Shown here: one piece after another, positions 35,656-47,366 of the stretch | Numbering within the stretch: position 1 is the first letter of the stretch | Layout of the letters: each line of letters begins with the position of its first letter | Source of the DNA: Cryptomeria japonica | Lineage: Eukaryota > Streptophyta > Pinopsida > Cupressales > Cupressaceae | DNA length: 64,000 nt | Direction: 5' to 3' | Assembly (NCBI RefSeq): GCF_030272615.1 | Contig: NC_081413.1 | Coordinates: forward strand, 182,164,951 to 182,228,950 | Position numbers and translations under genes: made by a program | Notes under the pieces: generated by a model | What the model saw: the letters and a program-made list of their open reading frames with translations, nothing else | Database searches by the model: none | Told to the model about the DNA's origin: nothing

Positions 35656-36759
35656 TCAGCGTTGGTTAGCAGAAAGGCTAGGTGGTAAAATTTGGGATTT
35701 TAAATATTGATAGACGTCATTGTACCATGAGGAGTTGGGACCAACAAGAACGCACATCACATCTATTGTCAAAATGTCAAAAGAAGGAACCAGCAATTGT
35801 TCAACTAAAAATTCACATTTGTCCATATTGTGGGGCATATTCAACATGGAAGCAATCGTAGGCATCACATCTGCTGACTTGTTTTGCATTCTTGGAACTT
35901 GACTGAAATGGATAGCCATGAATTTGGTTTTGAAGAAATCCACCATATGCTTATAGGGAATAAGCTTTTCATCTTTTGTTTCGTAGTCATCATTCACTTA
36001 TCAGATGACTAATTGATAATCTCCATAGACTTGCAAATGCGTGATGTTCTAGTGGACTGCTACTCGGAGTCCTATAACCAGTGCTTCATACTCTACAATG
36101 TTATTGGTGCAATGAAAAGTTATTCTGTAGGACTTTGGAATAGCATCACCTTGAGGGGTGACAAATAGAATGTCGGCTCCGGACCCGAACTTGGTATGGG
36201 ACCCATCAAAGTATAACTTCCATTCATTAGAGGATGTGAGAGCAAAGACTGATTCATCTGGAAAATCGGTCAACATGGGATGATCATCAGAAATAGGAGC
36301 CTCTGCAAGTTGATCTGCTATGACTTGTCCTTTTATCGCCTTTCGCTCCATATATTCAATGTCAAATTCACTAAGAACCATGACCCACTTTGCTAGGCAA
36401 CCCGTCAAAGCTGCTCGGCTAAGCAAGTATTTTAAGGGATCAATTTTTGCAACCAACAATGTTTGGTGGCTTAACATATAATGTCGGAGCTTCTGCGTTG
36501 CAAATACCACCACTAAGCATGCCCTTTCAATAGTTGAATAATTTAGCTCATAGCCTACCAGTGTCTAGCTGATATAGTAAATAGCTCGCTCTTTGCCGTT
36601 CTCATCTTGTTGGGCCAAGAGAACTCCTAATGTCATTTCAGTTGCAGAAATATACAATAAAAATGGCTTTCCTTCTATTGGAGGCATTAGAATAGGCGGC
36701 GACAGCAAATAGTCTTTGAGAGCTTGAAAGGTTGATTGACATTGCTCAGTCCATTTGAA
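35656..36759 (-). pseudogene. E2 RNase H and second RNase H
   Basis: The RT-linked RNase H contains FLLYISATEMTLGVLLAQQD and ATQKLRHYML. A tether leads to the second RNase H: LYFDGSHTKFGSGADILF, NNIVEYEALVIGLRV, LQVYGDYQLVI and PRMQNKSADVMPTIAS. Stops: TAG 36,565, TAG 36,049, tandem TGA-TAA near 36,001, TGA 35,656. All are in one frame. Two RNase H modules place E2 in the Tat clade. Confidence 0.85.
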
Positions 36760-38127
36760 AGTGACACCTTTGTGCAGTAGATGTTGGAATGGATGACATT
36801 TGTCGGCCAACTGAGCTGTGAAGTGGCAAATTGATTGGAGCTTTCCTTGCAGACTTCTTAATTGCTGGAGGTTTGAAGGTGGAGGCATATCCATTATTGC
36901 TTTAACCTTGGCAGGGTCGACCTCAATGCCTCTATGAGAAACAATGTACCCTAGTAATTTGCCAACTGTGACACTAAAGACACACTTCTTTGGATTGAGT
37001 CTGAGCTTGTAAGTCTCCATTCAATCAAAGATCAGGCCTAGGATGGCTAGATGACTATCTCTGGTGATAGATTTGCATAACAAGTCATCAACATAGTCCT
37101 CCATCAAAGTGTGCATGAAATCATGAAAAATTGTCATCATTGCTCTTTGATATGTTGCGCCTGCATTTTTAAGACCGAAGGGCATCACATTCCAACTGTA
37201 GGTACCCCAAGCACAGGTGAATGTTGTCTTATGCTGATCTTCAGGAGCAATGCAAATTTGGTTATAGCCGGAGAAACCATCCATCAATGAAAGCATCTCA
37301 TATCCAGCAGTCATGTCAACTATGATTTCAATATTTGGCAATGGAAAATCATCTTTAGGGCATGCTTTATTGAGATCCCTAAAATCTATGCAGATTCTGA
37401 TGCCCCCAGCTACTTTGCTAACTGGTACTAAATTTGAAATCCAGTCTGCATAATCGATGGGTCTGATAAAGCCCACATCTAGTAATTTTTTCAGTTCCAC
37501 CTTGACCAAAAGAGCCACCTGGGGATGCATCTTTCTAAGTTTCTGTTTGACAAGCTTGGCATCGGCTTTTAGTGGCAAATGATGAAGATCCAATTCTGGA
37601 TCGAGGCCAGGCATATCTGCATAGGACCATGCAAAGTTGATCTTCTTCTCAAGAAAGAAATTGACAAAATCTATTTTTTCCTGTTGTGATAGAGAAGTAG
37701 CAAAATGAATGACCTTAGGGTTGTCAGGTGTACCCAAATTGATTTCCTCTGTCATTTCCACAACCAATGTTGATTTTTCCTGACTTGATAGGGGTATGTC
37801 CACTCTTCCACCTTTGGGTGCCTCAGAGAGGTTTTCACCCGCAGGTACATCTTTTATTTTGACTTTTGTATGATCAGAGAGTGCCTTACAGTTTTCACTC
37901 AGAGATCTATTCTTTTGATTTTTTACTATTTCTTTTCTTTTTTCATTTTGATGACTGGAAGAGGGAGTTGACTCCCCAAAATATGTTGTGGAATCCAGGT
38001 CAATAGCAAATCCTGCCTTATGATCACCTTGTGGTATGCCTTCCCATAGTCCAAGGAATTCTGCAATTGCTTCATCATTTTGAAAATAGTCCAATGTGAG
38101 TGGTTCTTGTTGGTCATGTTGGATAAG
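36760..38127 (-). pseudogene. E2 reverse transcriptase
   Basis: RT motifs in order: MHPQVALLVKVELKKLLDVG, FIRPIDYADWISNLVPVSK, ICIDFRDLNKACPKDDFPLP, LMDGFSGYNQICIAPEDQ, VMPFGLKNAGATYQRAM and the catalytic YVDD (37,084-37,095). The thumb/connection continues METYKLRLNPKKCVF after a TGA at 37,021-37,023. The upstream part (37,600-38,094) is the charged linker that follows the G-patch. The 357-codon open stretch is the longest intact piece of E2 pol. Confidence 0.9.
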
Positions 38128-38970
38128 CTAGGGATAGATGAGGGGCATGTCATCATCGGTTGTAAGGAGAGAGAGGGCTGATATGGTAAAGATATGAACA
38201 TTTGTGGTGTCACTATCCAAACTGCTTGTATCGGATTCGGAGCTTGGATCCCAAAATGACTCTATCCAAGCATGAGGACATGTTTTAGGAAGAGGAGTTA
38301 TTTCATGTTTGTCTTCCATAGGCAAATTATCAGGGTCAATGAAAATATTGTCGAGGGCATAGGAGCTAGAAGAAAAAGAACTCCACTCTCATTCATTGCA
38401 ATCAGTTTCGGGTCGGGTATCCTCAGGTGTTATTTCATCATCAGAGTCACGCCCTTTTCTATGCGTGGGCACTTTGGTAGATGTAGATCCAATTCGCAAT
38501 GGTACAAAACCTAACCCTAAAGTTGGAGGTCGCCTCTTGGGTATAATAGGTTCTAACCTTCCATTGTTGTTCAGGCCTAAGCCACTGCAACCATCATATC
38601 CTTTCTTTTGCAGCATAGTAAATCCTTTGCTGTATCGTTCCACTGGCAATCTGATAGGTGGGGTCTCAGTTGGATCCTTATAAAGCCAATCTATGACATC
38701 ATCATCTACAGTTTCTTTATCAAGTTCACCCCATCTTGTAAATGTAGTGGGAGGCTGATATTGAATAATGACCTTAGGTTCCTTGTGCAATAAATGTGGT
38801 TTGCCATATGATTTTGGAGATATTGGTAAATTCTCGATGAGGAATGTTTGATCCATTGAATATTCTCCACACCCTTGGTCCTGTATCTTCAATTTTCCCT
38901 TGACAGCATCTAACAATTGATTAGGATCCACATAGCTATGTGATTTGGCCTCTCTATTGACTGGGACTTG
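38128..38970 (-). pseudogene. E2 G-patch region between protease and RT
   Basis: After DPNQLLDAVKGKLKIQ comes a Pro/Lys-rich stretch, then the glycine-patterned motif RYSKGFTMLQKKGYDGCSGL followed by GLNNNGRLEPI and LGLGFVPL (about 38,490-38,610). This is a G-patch signature, which in other proteins binds RNA or activates DEAH helicases. A G-patch after the protease is also known in betaretroviruses, and here it lies between PR and RT. Stops: TAG 38,971, TGA 38,389, TAG 38,128. Confidence 0.75.
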
Positions 38971-38973
38971 CTA

Positions 38974-39348
38974 CTGAGGGGTATCCTTTAGAGTAGCACA
39001 AAATTGAAATGGATTAGGATCTCCCAGAATTGTTATCTCAGTTCCATTGTAAGGATATTTTAAACATTGATGATAGGTGGATGGAACTGCTTTCATTGCA
39101 TGGATCCATGGATGGCCAAGAATCATATTATAAGGGAGGTCAAGGTCTAAGATCTACAGGAAAGTGTTTTCTGTCACTGGACCAACTTTGATAGGCAATG
39201 TAATTATCCCTTTGGATGGATGCTCAGCATCATCATATGCTTTGATTGTTATTCTTTTGGAAGCATCAATGTCATTTTCTGTATATCCAAGGCCAATGAC
39301 CACTCTCAAGGTACAAATATTAAGACCTGCTCCGCCATCTATCAAGAC
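38974..39348 (-). pseudogene. E2 aspartic protease
   Basis: Active-site loop LIDGGAGLNICTLRVVI at 39,295-39,345, flap-side sequence HPSKGIITLPIKVGPVTENT, and the C-terminal MILGHPWIHAMKAVPSTYH near 39,080. A TAG at 39,154-39,156 and a TGA at 39,349-39,351, three codons before LID, break it. The Tat clade normally has D-G-G in place of D-S/T-G. Confidence 0.8.
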
Positions 39349-40203
39349 TCATCGGATTTTAAAATTATGGACAAAGACTTCAAGGTGCAAAGGATCATTA
39401 TGAGGGAGCTTATCAGGTGAGATATCATTATCAGAAAATGCGACATTTTGGGAAACAGCTAGATGTCCAATCCGGACTTGAAACTGGTCAACATCAATAT
39501 CTGTCAGGATAGTGGACTCAATTAAAGCTTTATCCAGGACTACACAATGCATGGGAGACATTTTCAACAACTCAAGGATTGATATTTGTGCAGGTGTCTT
39601 TCGTAGATGATCCAAGAGATTATACTGACTTGCAAGAGTTGGTTTGGGAGGAGCTGCAGGAGCTGCTTTCAAGACTATCTTGGATCGACGAGTGGTAACT
39701 ACGCAAGAAGGATCTTGTTCCTTTATTCTCAGGGTGGAAAAATACTCATTTGATGCACGAAAACAATTAATGACATTGTTATAACCAATATTTGCATAAT
39801 TTGTTGTTTGGGCAGAGTTGGAAGAAGACGTTTTACCCTTGTCATGATCAAGCAAAGGAGTTTTGAAAATAGTATGATCAGTGTTAGAATTCACATGGGG
39901 TGGATCTACCTCAATTACTCCTTGCTCTAATAAATCTTGAATCATATGTTTCAATTGAAAAAATGACGTGGTTTTATGTCCTTTAGACTGATGATACTCA
40001 CAGTATGCATTATCATTCCACCAATGTGGTTTTACCACTGGTTCTGCCTTGATATCTGGTAGCTTAATAAATTTTGCTTGTATTAATTGCTTCATTACCA
40101 ACTCAATAGGCTCTCCCAATGGTGTAAATTGTCGAGGAGGCCCATCCCTTGATCGGAAAGGTTTGCGCTGCTGGTTTTGTTGTTGGCCTTGTTGTTGATT
40201 ATA
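39349..40203 (-). pseudogene. E2 Gag C-terminus and pre-protease spacer
   Basis: Starts at the C3 insertion site, in frame with 46,096 on the other side. A Q-rich and RSRDG-type segment leads into PLGEPIELVMKQLIQAKFIK, then NAYCEYHQSKGHKTTSFFQL, a CCHC-like zinc-knuckle relative (C..H....H). It ends with YNLLDHLRKTPAQISILELL and VFVHNFKIR before the TGA at 39,349. The Y-C-x-Y-H spacing is common in Tat Gag proteins. Confidence 0.75.
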
Positions 40204-40208
40204 TTGTT
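40204..40208. repeat. Target-site duplication of C3, left copy
   Basis: TTGTT, repeated exactly at 46,091-46,095 on the other side of C3. Confidence 0.95.
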
Positions 40209-41095
40209 TGTAAGGAAGTTAAGTAGCGGAAACAACTTCCTACACTAACCTTGAGAGGAGGGTAATGCAAAACTTTTTTAGATCATTACAACAGTTAAAG
40301 AAAAGTAGAAATAGATATAATAGCATTCATACCACAACACAGTGATTTACGTGGGGAAAACCCTTTCGGGAGAAAAACCCCACCCTCCAAAAGTAGCTCA
40401 ATATTTTATTCAACAATCAAAAATAGATTACAACATACTTGTAGAGCAAGCTCTTCGCAGGAGTACCACTAATCAGAGATTCAGAGGCAACTCAATAGCC
40501 ATAGGACTCTTACACACAACCTCTATCTCACACACCTCATAAATAGGAGATACAATACAGGAAACCATCAAACAGTATTACAAAACCATGGGCGGAAACC
40601 ACCCAATAAGGTGTAGCCGACCTTATCTCCCTTCTATGACATGTTAAAGCACACATCAACACGTGTCGCTCCCTTTTACAGCTCATTTATATATTCGATA
40701 CAAATTATTTTTTCCTATTTCAGGAGTACAAACTTCCGGAGGCCATAACTTGAGAACCAGGTGTCCGATTGACGAACCGTTTGAAGCGCTGGAAAGCTCG
40801 CGAAGTGCTCTATCACCTCGTAACCAGCTTCGCTGGTTACGACCACTTTTCAGGGCGTTTCGGAGCCTCTAAAGTCCCCAAATTTAAGTTTAAACATTTT
40901 ATTGCACCCCTCCAAGACAAAAACTTTAATATCTTCAAAACTAGCTATGACCTTGCGACGAAACTTTACTGGAATGCTTATCTAGCCAACCAGAAGCTTC
41001 AGGGAGAGTTTCACACTATTTCCTGCTCAAATGAAAACTTACTATAAATAGTAGCCTCACATAAATGAAAGGTTGAGACACCATTTTTCCCAACA
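40209..41095 (-). repeat. C3 3' LTR (887 bp)
   Basis: In element sense it starts TGTTGGGAAAAATGG at 41,095 and ends CTTCCTTACA at 40,209. A TATTTATAG box lies near 41,043-41,051. Confidence 0.95.
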
Positions 41096-41110
41096 AATCT
41101 CCCACTTGTC
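41096..41110 (-). promoter_or_regulatory. C3 polypurine tract
   Basis: In element sense AAGTGGGAGATT directly before the 3' LTR. Confidence 0.8.
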
Positions 41111-41151
41111 GAACACCTTGCATGAGCGGAAGGGAATGTCAACACAATGAA

Positions 41152-41940
41152 TCAATTGCTAGGGGCCATAAGGCCCATAGACTCTGAACACCATCTGAAC
41201 TTCTCTGTGCTCACAACCTTAGTTAAAGCATCTGCAACATTCATCAAAGTTTCCACCTTAACCAGCTTCACCCTACCATCTTCGACCATATCTCTAACAA
41301 AATGATACTGAACATCAATATGTTTGGTCCGGGCATGAAATGTCGGGTTCTTAGCTAGGCTAATTGCACTCTGACTGTCACAGTAAATTGTCACTGTACC
41401 TTGTTTTATTCCAATATCCGAACACAGTCTCTTAAGCCAAATGGACTCTTTACAAGCATGAGTAGCTACCATATACTCTGCTTCAGTAGTGGATAAAGCA
41501 ACCACAGCTTGTCGCTTACTCATCAAACTAATTGCACCACCAAACAAAGTAAACACATAAGCACTGGTGGATCTTCTGCTATCAATATCACCTGCCCAAT
41601 CTGAATCCACATAACCATGGATATCAAGGGAAGTCATGTCTCCAACTGAATTACCATGATAACACAAAGAATACTCTGAAGTACCCTTCAAATATCTGAA
41701 GACTCTTTTGACTGCATCCCAATGAACTCTACCAGGATTAGACATATATCTAGAAAGTACTCCCACTGCTTGGGCAATATCTGGTCTAGTACAGACCATA
41801 GCATACATCAAGCTTCCAACTGCACTCTGGTAAGGCACTCTGCTCATGTCTTCCATCTCCAATGGGGATGTAGGACAATCTGAAATAGATAGTTTCGTTC
41901 CAACTGTAAAAGGAACACTCAATGGTCTACAATTCTGCAT
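41152..41940 (-). pseudogene. C3 RNase H and RT tail
   Basis: Begins after a TAG at 41,950 with NCRPLSVPFTVGTKLS, then VPYQSAVGSLMYAMVCTRPD and VKRVFRYLKGTSEYSLCYHG. The RNase H part has GYVDSDWAGDIDSRRSTSAY, MSKRQAVVALSTTEAEYMVA, YCDSQSAISLAKNPTFHART and HIDVQYHFVRDMV. The natural stop is at 41,152-41,154, about 40 bp before the polypurine tract. Same frame as the RT segment. Confidence 0.9.
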
Positions 41941-41949
41941 GTTGAACCT

Positions 41950-42960
41950 CTATAACACTGAATTCACATACTTACTCTGGCCTAGCCATAGCTTTCTGTT
42001 CACCCTATCTCTTCTAATTTCCATCCCAAGAATGTGCTTTGCTGCACCAAGATCTTTCATTTCAAATTTAGCAGCGAGCTGAGACTTCAGTTCTGAAATC
42101 ATACCTTTCCCTTTACCAATGAATAACATATCATCAACATACAATGCAATGAATAAGAAATGATCACCATAAGATTTATAATAAACGCAGTGATCTGATT
42201 TAGAACGTTCAAATCCCAAACTCAACACATATGTATCAAATTTCTGGTACCACATCCTAGGACTTTGTTTGAGGCCATACAAAGATTTCTTCAATTTACA
42301 GACCAAATTTCTTTTGCCTTTCACCACATAGTGCTCTGGCTGTGTCATATAAATATCTTCCTCCAAATCACCGTGAAGGAAAGCAGTTTTCACATCCATT
42401 TGCTCAACCTCTAAATCATAAGCAGTAGCAATAGAAAGCAAAAATCTAATGGACATCATTTTTGCAACAGGAGAAAATATCTCACCATAATCAACACCCT
42501 CAACCTGAGAGTAGCCTTTTGCAACCAACCTTGCTTTATACTTCTCAATGCTTCCATCTGAACCAATCTTTTTCTTGAACACCCATTTACAACCAACAGG
42601 TTTTCGTCCTTCAGGCAATGGTACAAGATCCCATGTGTCATTCTTTTTCAAAGCTGCCATTTCTTCCTCCATAGCAATCTTCCAGGATTCTGCATCATTC
42701 ATACCTAATGCCTCTTCTATAGATTTTGGTTCATCCACACTAGTATTCAGAGCAAAAATACATCTCCAATCATTAGGTGAATACCTTTAAGGTGGTTTTC
42801 TATGTCTTGTAGACCTTCGAACAAGCTGAGTTGGAGGTTCTTCCTCCTCTTCTGAAGATTCAGAGCTAGACGAGCTCTCCTCAAATTCTTGCCTATCTAG
42901 GGGTCTCGATTCAACTCTTTTAGGTGTAGAAGGAAGTTGAATCACATCTTCTTTTTTAGT
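41950..42960 (-). pseudogene. C3 reverse transcriptase
   Basis: Copia RT: NDTWDLVPLPEGRKPVGCKW, KARLVAKGYSQVEGVDYGEI, FSPVAKM, QMDVKTAFLHGDLEED, KSLYGLKQSPRMWYQKF and the catalytic ALYVDDMLFIGK (around 42,125-42,160). Upstream 42,739-42,960 is an acidic, Ser/Glu-rich linker with a TAA at 42,787 and a TAG at 42,961. Ends at TAG 41,950-41,952 after SKYVNSVL. Confidence 0.9.
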
Positions 42961-44254
42961 CTATTCTGGCTGCAATGTAACAGAAGAAGACTTAATTTCT
43001 CTAAAAATAACACTTCTACTGTGAATTACCTTTTGTGCAATAGGGTCCCAAAGCTTGTATCCTTTCACACCATAACTATACCCGATGAAGATACATTTCA
43101 CAGCCTTGTTCTCCAACTTTGTTTGCTTCTCCTTTGGCACATGTGCATATGCCTCGCAACCAAAAACTCTAAGATGTCTCAATGAAGGCTTGTGACCTGA
43201 CCATGCTTCCATAGGCGTTTTATCAACAAGAGCTGATGTAGGAGACCTGTTAATCAGGTAGCAAGCAGTGGTAACAGCTTCAGCCCAAAACTTTTGTTCA
43301 AGACCAGCACCACTCAACATACTCCTAGCCTTTTCCATCAGTGTCCTATTCATTCTTTCTGCAACTCCATTCTGCTGTGGAGAATACGGAGTTGTCTTCT
43401 GCCTGTTAATTCCACAGTCTTTACAGAATCTATCAAAATCATTAGAGAAAAACTCACCGCCATTATCAGTTCTCAAACATTTTATTTTCTTTCCAGTCTG
43501 CAACTCAACCATTGCTTTAAACTCTTTAAAACGACTAAAAACTTCAGATTTACTCTTTAGAAAATATACCCATGTCCTTCTACTAAAATCATCAATAAAT
43601 GAAACATAATATGTGGATTTTCCAATCGAAGAGACATCTACTGGACCAAACACATCAGAATGGATAAGATCCAAAACACCACAAGTTTTATGAGAACTCG
43701 AGTAAAACTGAACGCGGTTTTGTTTTCCATAAATGCAATGCTCACAGAAATCAAAGTCAAGATTACAGTCATTCAAACCTTCAACAAGGTTTTTGTTTTT
43801 CAAGGTCCTTAGACCCTTTTCTCCAATGTGGCCAAGTCTCTCGTGCAGATTTACTTTTTACAGAAGTGCTATTACACTCAATAGTGTATGCTTCAAGCTT
43901 ATACAAAGTGCCAAACCTGACACCTCTAGCAACTACCATAGCACCCTTAATCATCTTACATCCTGCTTCAGAAAAGACTACCTGCACACCTGCATCTATC
44001 AGTTTGCTCATAGCTAACAGGTTTCGTTTTAATCCAGGGATATGCAGCACACCATTAATCCTTTTTATTCTACCATCAGAAAACCTGATTCTAACTTTAC
44101 CTCGACCAACAATGTCTAGATGTGAATCATCACCCAAGTACACCTTACCTCCATTAAATCCTTCATATTCAGAAAACCAATCTCTATTGGAAGTCATATG
44201 AAAAGATGCACCTGAGTCAATTAGCCAGGCATCATTACCTGCATGAGTCGCCAA
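42961..44254 (-). pseudogene. C3 protease and integrase
   Basis: The protease active site is DAWLIDSGASFHMTSNRDWF (about 44,185-44,235). The integrase follows after a one-base frameshift near 43,855 at an A5 run: HERLGHIGEKGL, CEHCIYGKQNRVQF (zinc binding), then the DDE core DLIHSDVFGPVDVSS, RTDNGGEFFSNDF and YSPQQNGVAERMNRTLMEKA, and GHKPSLRHLRVFGCEAYAHV. All three catalytic acids are kept. It ends at TAG 42,961-42,963, where the linker to RT should continue. Confidence 0.9.
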
Positions 44255-45079
44255 AGCCGCAATAAATGCATCGCCATCTTCCTTGTCGGACTCAGAATCA
44301 GAATCGAACTTTTTCTTTTTCTTCTTCTTCTTTTCTTTTTTGCAGTCCTTATGGATGTGACCCGGTTTACCGCAATTCCAGCAAATGACTTTGGACTTTC
44401 CAGGAGATTTCGATCTCCCTTTGGATTTGGACTTGCCACACTTCTCATTCTTCTTGCCTTTCTCTTTAGGTCTTCCACGAACGGTTAGGGCTTCCTTTGA
44501 ACTGATGGATACCTTCCTTCACATCTCTTCACCGAGTAGGGCACCCACCACATCTTCAGATTTCAAAACAATAGAAGTACTACCGATAGCCATAACAAGA
44601 GAATCCCACGAATCAGGCAAAGAACAAAGCAAGATCTGACATTTCTCCTCCTCGTCCATCTTAACACTGACAGATACTAATTGAGCCACCAACATATTGA
44701 ATGCTTCCAGGTGGTCTGCAATTCATCCACCCTCTTCCATCTTCAAGGAATACAATTTCTTTCTTAAGAAAATTTGATTTAATAAAGATTTCACTTGATA
44801 CATCTCACCAAGCTTAGTCCATAGCTTCTTTGCAAAGTTTTCTTCATGGACATTGATTAGAACAGAGTCTGCCAGGCATAGTCTGATTAGACCCTTGGCT
44901 TTCCGGTCCATAACATCATACTGAGCTGCCGCAGTAGGATCTGAGGGTCTTTGGACATTCGCATCAACAGCATCCCAAAGATCTCGATCTATTAGCAGAT
45001 CTTCCATCTTCAGCTTCCACATCTCAAAATTACTTCCATTAAATTTCTCCACCTCTATTCTCCCTGACGAACTCGCCAT
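44255..45079 (-). pseudogene. C3 gag
   Basis: Starts MASSSGRIEVEKFNGSNFEM, the usual copia gag opening, with LKMEDLLIDRDLWDAVD and KAKGLIRLCLADSVL. TGAs occur at 44,723-44,725 and near 44,518. The C-terminal part carries the CCHC knuckle CWNCGKPGHIHKDC (about 44,342-44,385) followed by a Lys-rich run. The start codon lies about 110 bp downstream of the primer-binding site. Confidence 0.9.
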
Positions 45080-45189
45080 CTGAATATTCCTACAACAAGA
45101 TCAAAAAGTGTCTTTTGCACAAGCTCCCACTCAAATCTGGATTAGTTCAAAAAACCCAACTGCCCACAATTGAAACCAAAGGTGATCAG

Positions 45190-45201
45190 GCTCTGATACC
45201 A
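45190..45201 (-). promoter_or_regulatory. C3 primer-binding site (initiator tRNA-Met)
   Basis: In element sense TGGTATCAGAGC, the classic sequence complementary to plant initiator tRNA-Met, 2 bp from the 5' LTR. Confidence 0.95.
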
Positions 45202-45203
45202 CT

Positions 45204-46090
45204 TGTAAGGAAGTTAAGTAGCGGAAACAACTTCCTACACTAACCTTGAGAGGAGGGTAATGCAAAACTTTTTCAGATCGTTACAACAGTTAAAGAAAAG
45301 TAGAAATAGATATAATAGCATTCATACCACAACACAGTGATTTACGTGGGGAAAACCCTTTCGGGAGAAAAACCCCACCCTCCAAAAGCAGCTCAATATT
45401 TTATTCAGCAATCAAAAATGGATTACAACATACTTGCAGAGCAAGCTCTTCACAGGAGTACCACTAATCAGAGATTCAGAGGCAACTCAATAGCCATAGG
45501 ACTCTTACACACAACCTCTATCTCACACACCTCATAAATAGGAGATACAATACAGGAAACCATCAAACGGTATTACAAAACCATGGGCGAAAACCACCCA
45601 ATAAGGTGTAGCCGACCTTATCTCCCTTCTATGACATGTTAAAGCATACATCAACACGTGTCGCTCCCTTTTACAGCTCATTTATGTATTCGATACAAAT
45701 TATTTTTTCCTATTTCAGGAGTACAAACTTCCGGAGGCCATAACTTGAGAACCGGGTGTCCGATTGACGAACCGTTTGAAGCGCCGGAAAGCTCGCGAAG
45801 TCCTCTATCACCTCGTAACCTGCTTCACTAGTTACAGCCACTTTTCAGGGTGTTTCGGGGCCTCTAAAGTCCCCAAATTTAAGTTTAAACATTTTATTGC
45901 ACCCCTCCAAGATAAAAACTTTAATATCTTCAAAACTAGCTGTGACCTTGAGACGAAACTTTACCGAAATGCTTATCTAGCCAACCAGAAGCTTCAGGGA
46001 GAGTTTCGCACTATTTCGTGCTCAAATGAAAACTTACTATAAATAGTAACCTCACATAAATGCAAGGTTGAGACACCATTTTTCCCAACA
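45204..46090 (-). repeat. C3 5' LTR (887 bp)
   Basis: Same length as the 3' LTR and the same TG...CA ends. By eye about 30 substitutions distinguish them, of which roughly five are transversions. Confidence 0.95.
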
Positions 46091-46095
46091 TTGTT
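46091..46095. repeat. Target-site duplication of C3, right copy
   Basis: TTGTT, matching 40,204-40,208. Confidence 0.95.
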
Positions 46096-47366
46096 GAGTA
46101 TGCTGTTGTTGAGCATGTTGTTGGTATTGCAGCTGTTGAGTAACATTGCTCACTGATGCTTGATTTTGTTCCATAGTTGACATATTAGGAACACTCAATT
46201 TCTTGATCGTGAATGGGGGTTGATTTGCATTCACTGCTCTTGCATCAACAACTCCATCATTAGTGACATTCTTGTTCTTATACCAAAATCTGTTTCTGTC
46301 CCCCGAATAATTTGTGTTGTCACTATCTTTATTGAGCTTAATAATTCCTTTAGCTACAAGAGCCGTTTCAATGCTCATTCCTTCCTTAATGAGTTTCTCT
46401 ATAGTACTGGGACTTTTTAATTTTAGCTCATACATCATTTCTGGGACCAAATTTTGGATAAACAGATTCACTTGTTGTTCTTCGGGTATATCAAGAGAAG
46501 AATGACTATACAAGCTTCGCCATCATTGCAAGAAAGTCACTAATGATTCACCTTGCTTTTGCTTGGTGTTGCATAAATCTAACATGGTCACATCACTGTT
46601 GATATTGAACGCGAAATGAGATAAAAAAAATTTGAGCCAATTCCGACCAAGTCTTTATATTTCCTGGCAGATGCGAATACCAATCCATGGCTTGTCCTGT
46701 GAGACTTCATGCAAATAATCACATTAAATAGGTGTCCTCATAGCTCACTTCAGTACATGCCGCGAAAAATGCACGAATGTGATCTTTTGGATTGCCATTC
46801 CCTTTATATTTCTCAAAACTAGGTGCCTCAAAATGCTTAGGGAATGGAGGCATGTATACACTCTTGTCAAATGGATTAGGACATAAATCTTGATCTATAT
46901 ACAACTTCTTTGTTCCTTTAGTTTCTAATGCGTCAACTCTTCATTGCAACTTCTCAAGTTGTTGCGCAATTGTATCAGATTTTGGAGGTCCATCTTTAAT
47001 CCCAGTGGGTATTCTTTGTCGATACATCGCATTTCTGATCGGTTGTTGATACTCTAAAATGGCCATTTTTGGTGTCTCCAGCATATAATGCTCTTGGTAC
47101 ATCTCTTGTTGTTGCGGTTGTGCTATGCCTTGATATCAGCCTTGTTGTTGTACTTCTTGGAGCCTAGGTTGATATTTCAATTGAGTATGTTGTTGATATT
47201 GCATAGGCGCCAATTGCGATTGTGAAGTAGGATATCTTGTTTGCCTTGGCACATATTGTGGCACATGTTGGTGTTGAGGCTAATGGATCAGAATTTGTTG
47301 ACTTTGTGCCAATTGTTGTCGTGGTGTATATCCCATCATTTGTAAAAAACTTTGTTTAGGTGGTTT
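46096..47366 (-). pseudogene. E2 Gag core and Q-rich region
   Basis: Contains the retrotransposon Gag motif series: PPFPKHFEAPSFEKYKGNGN, PKDHIRAFFAACTEVSYED, TGQAMDWYSHLPGNIKTW, then SHSSLDIPEEQQVNLFIQNL and VPEMMYELKLKSPSTIEKL. Gln-rich stretches lie on both sides (46,100-46,160 and 47,050-47,330). A TGA or TAG is met about every 100-200 bp. A one-base shift lies near 46,622-46,629 at a run of eight A. Gag would form the particle that packages element RNA. The C3 insertion interrupts its C-terminal Q-rich part. Confidence 0.8.

Larger units (their letters stand above)
40209..46090 (-). mobile_element. C3: complete Ty1/copia element, minus strand
   Basis: Two LTRs of 887 bp each (40,209-41,095 and 45,204-46,090), a primer-binding site for initiator tRNA-Met, a polypurine tract, and gag, protease, integrase, RT and RNase H in copia order. 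A 5-bp duplication (TTGTT) flanks it. By eye the LTRs differ at about 30 positions with no indel, mostly transitions. It inserted into the Q-rich part of the E2 gag ORF, so it is younger than E2. Its coding region is interrupted by several stops and one frameshift. Confidence 0.95.

Noticed and set aside
44221-44478. Basic 85-codon ORF overlapping C3 gag
   Set aside because: An out-of-frame shadow of the zinc-knuckle and Lys-rich part of gag.
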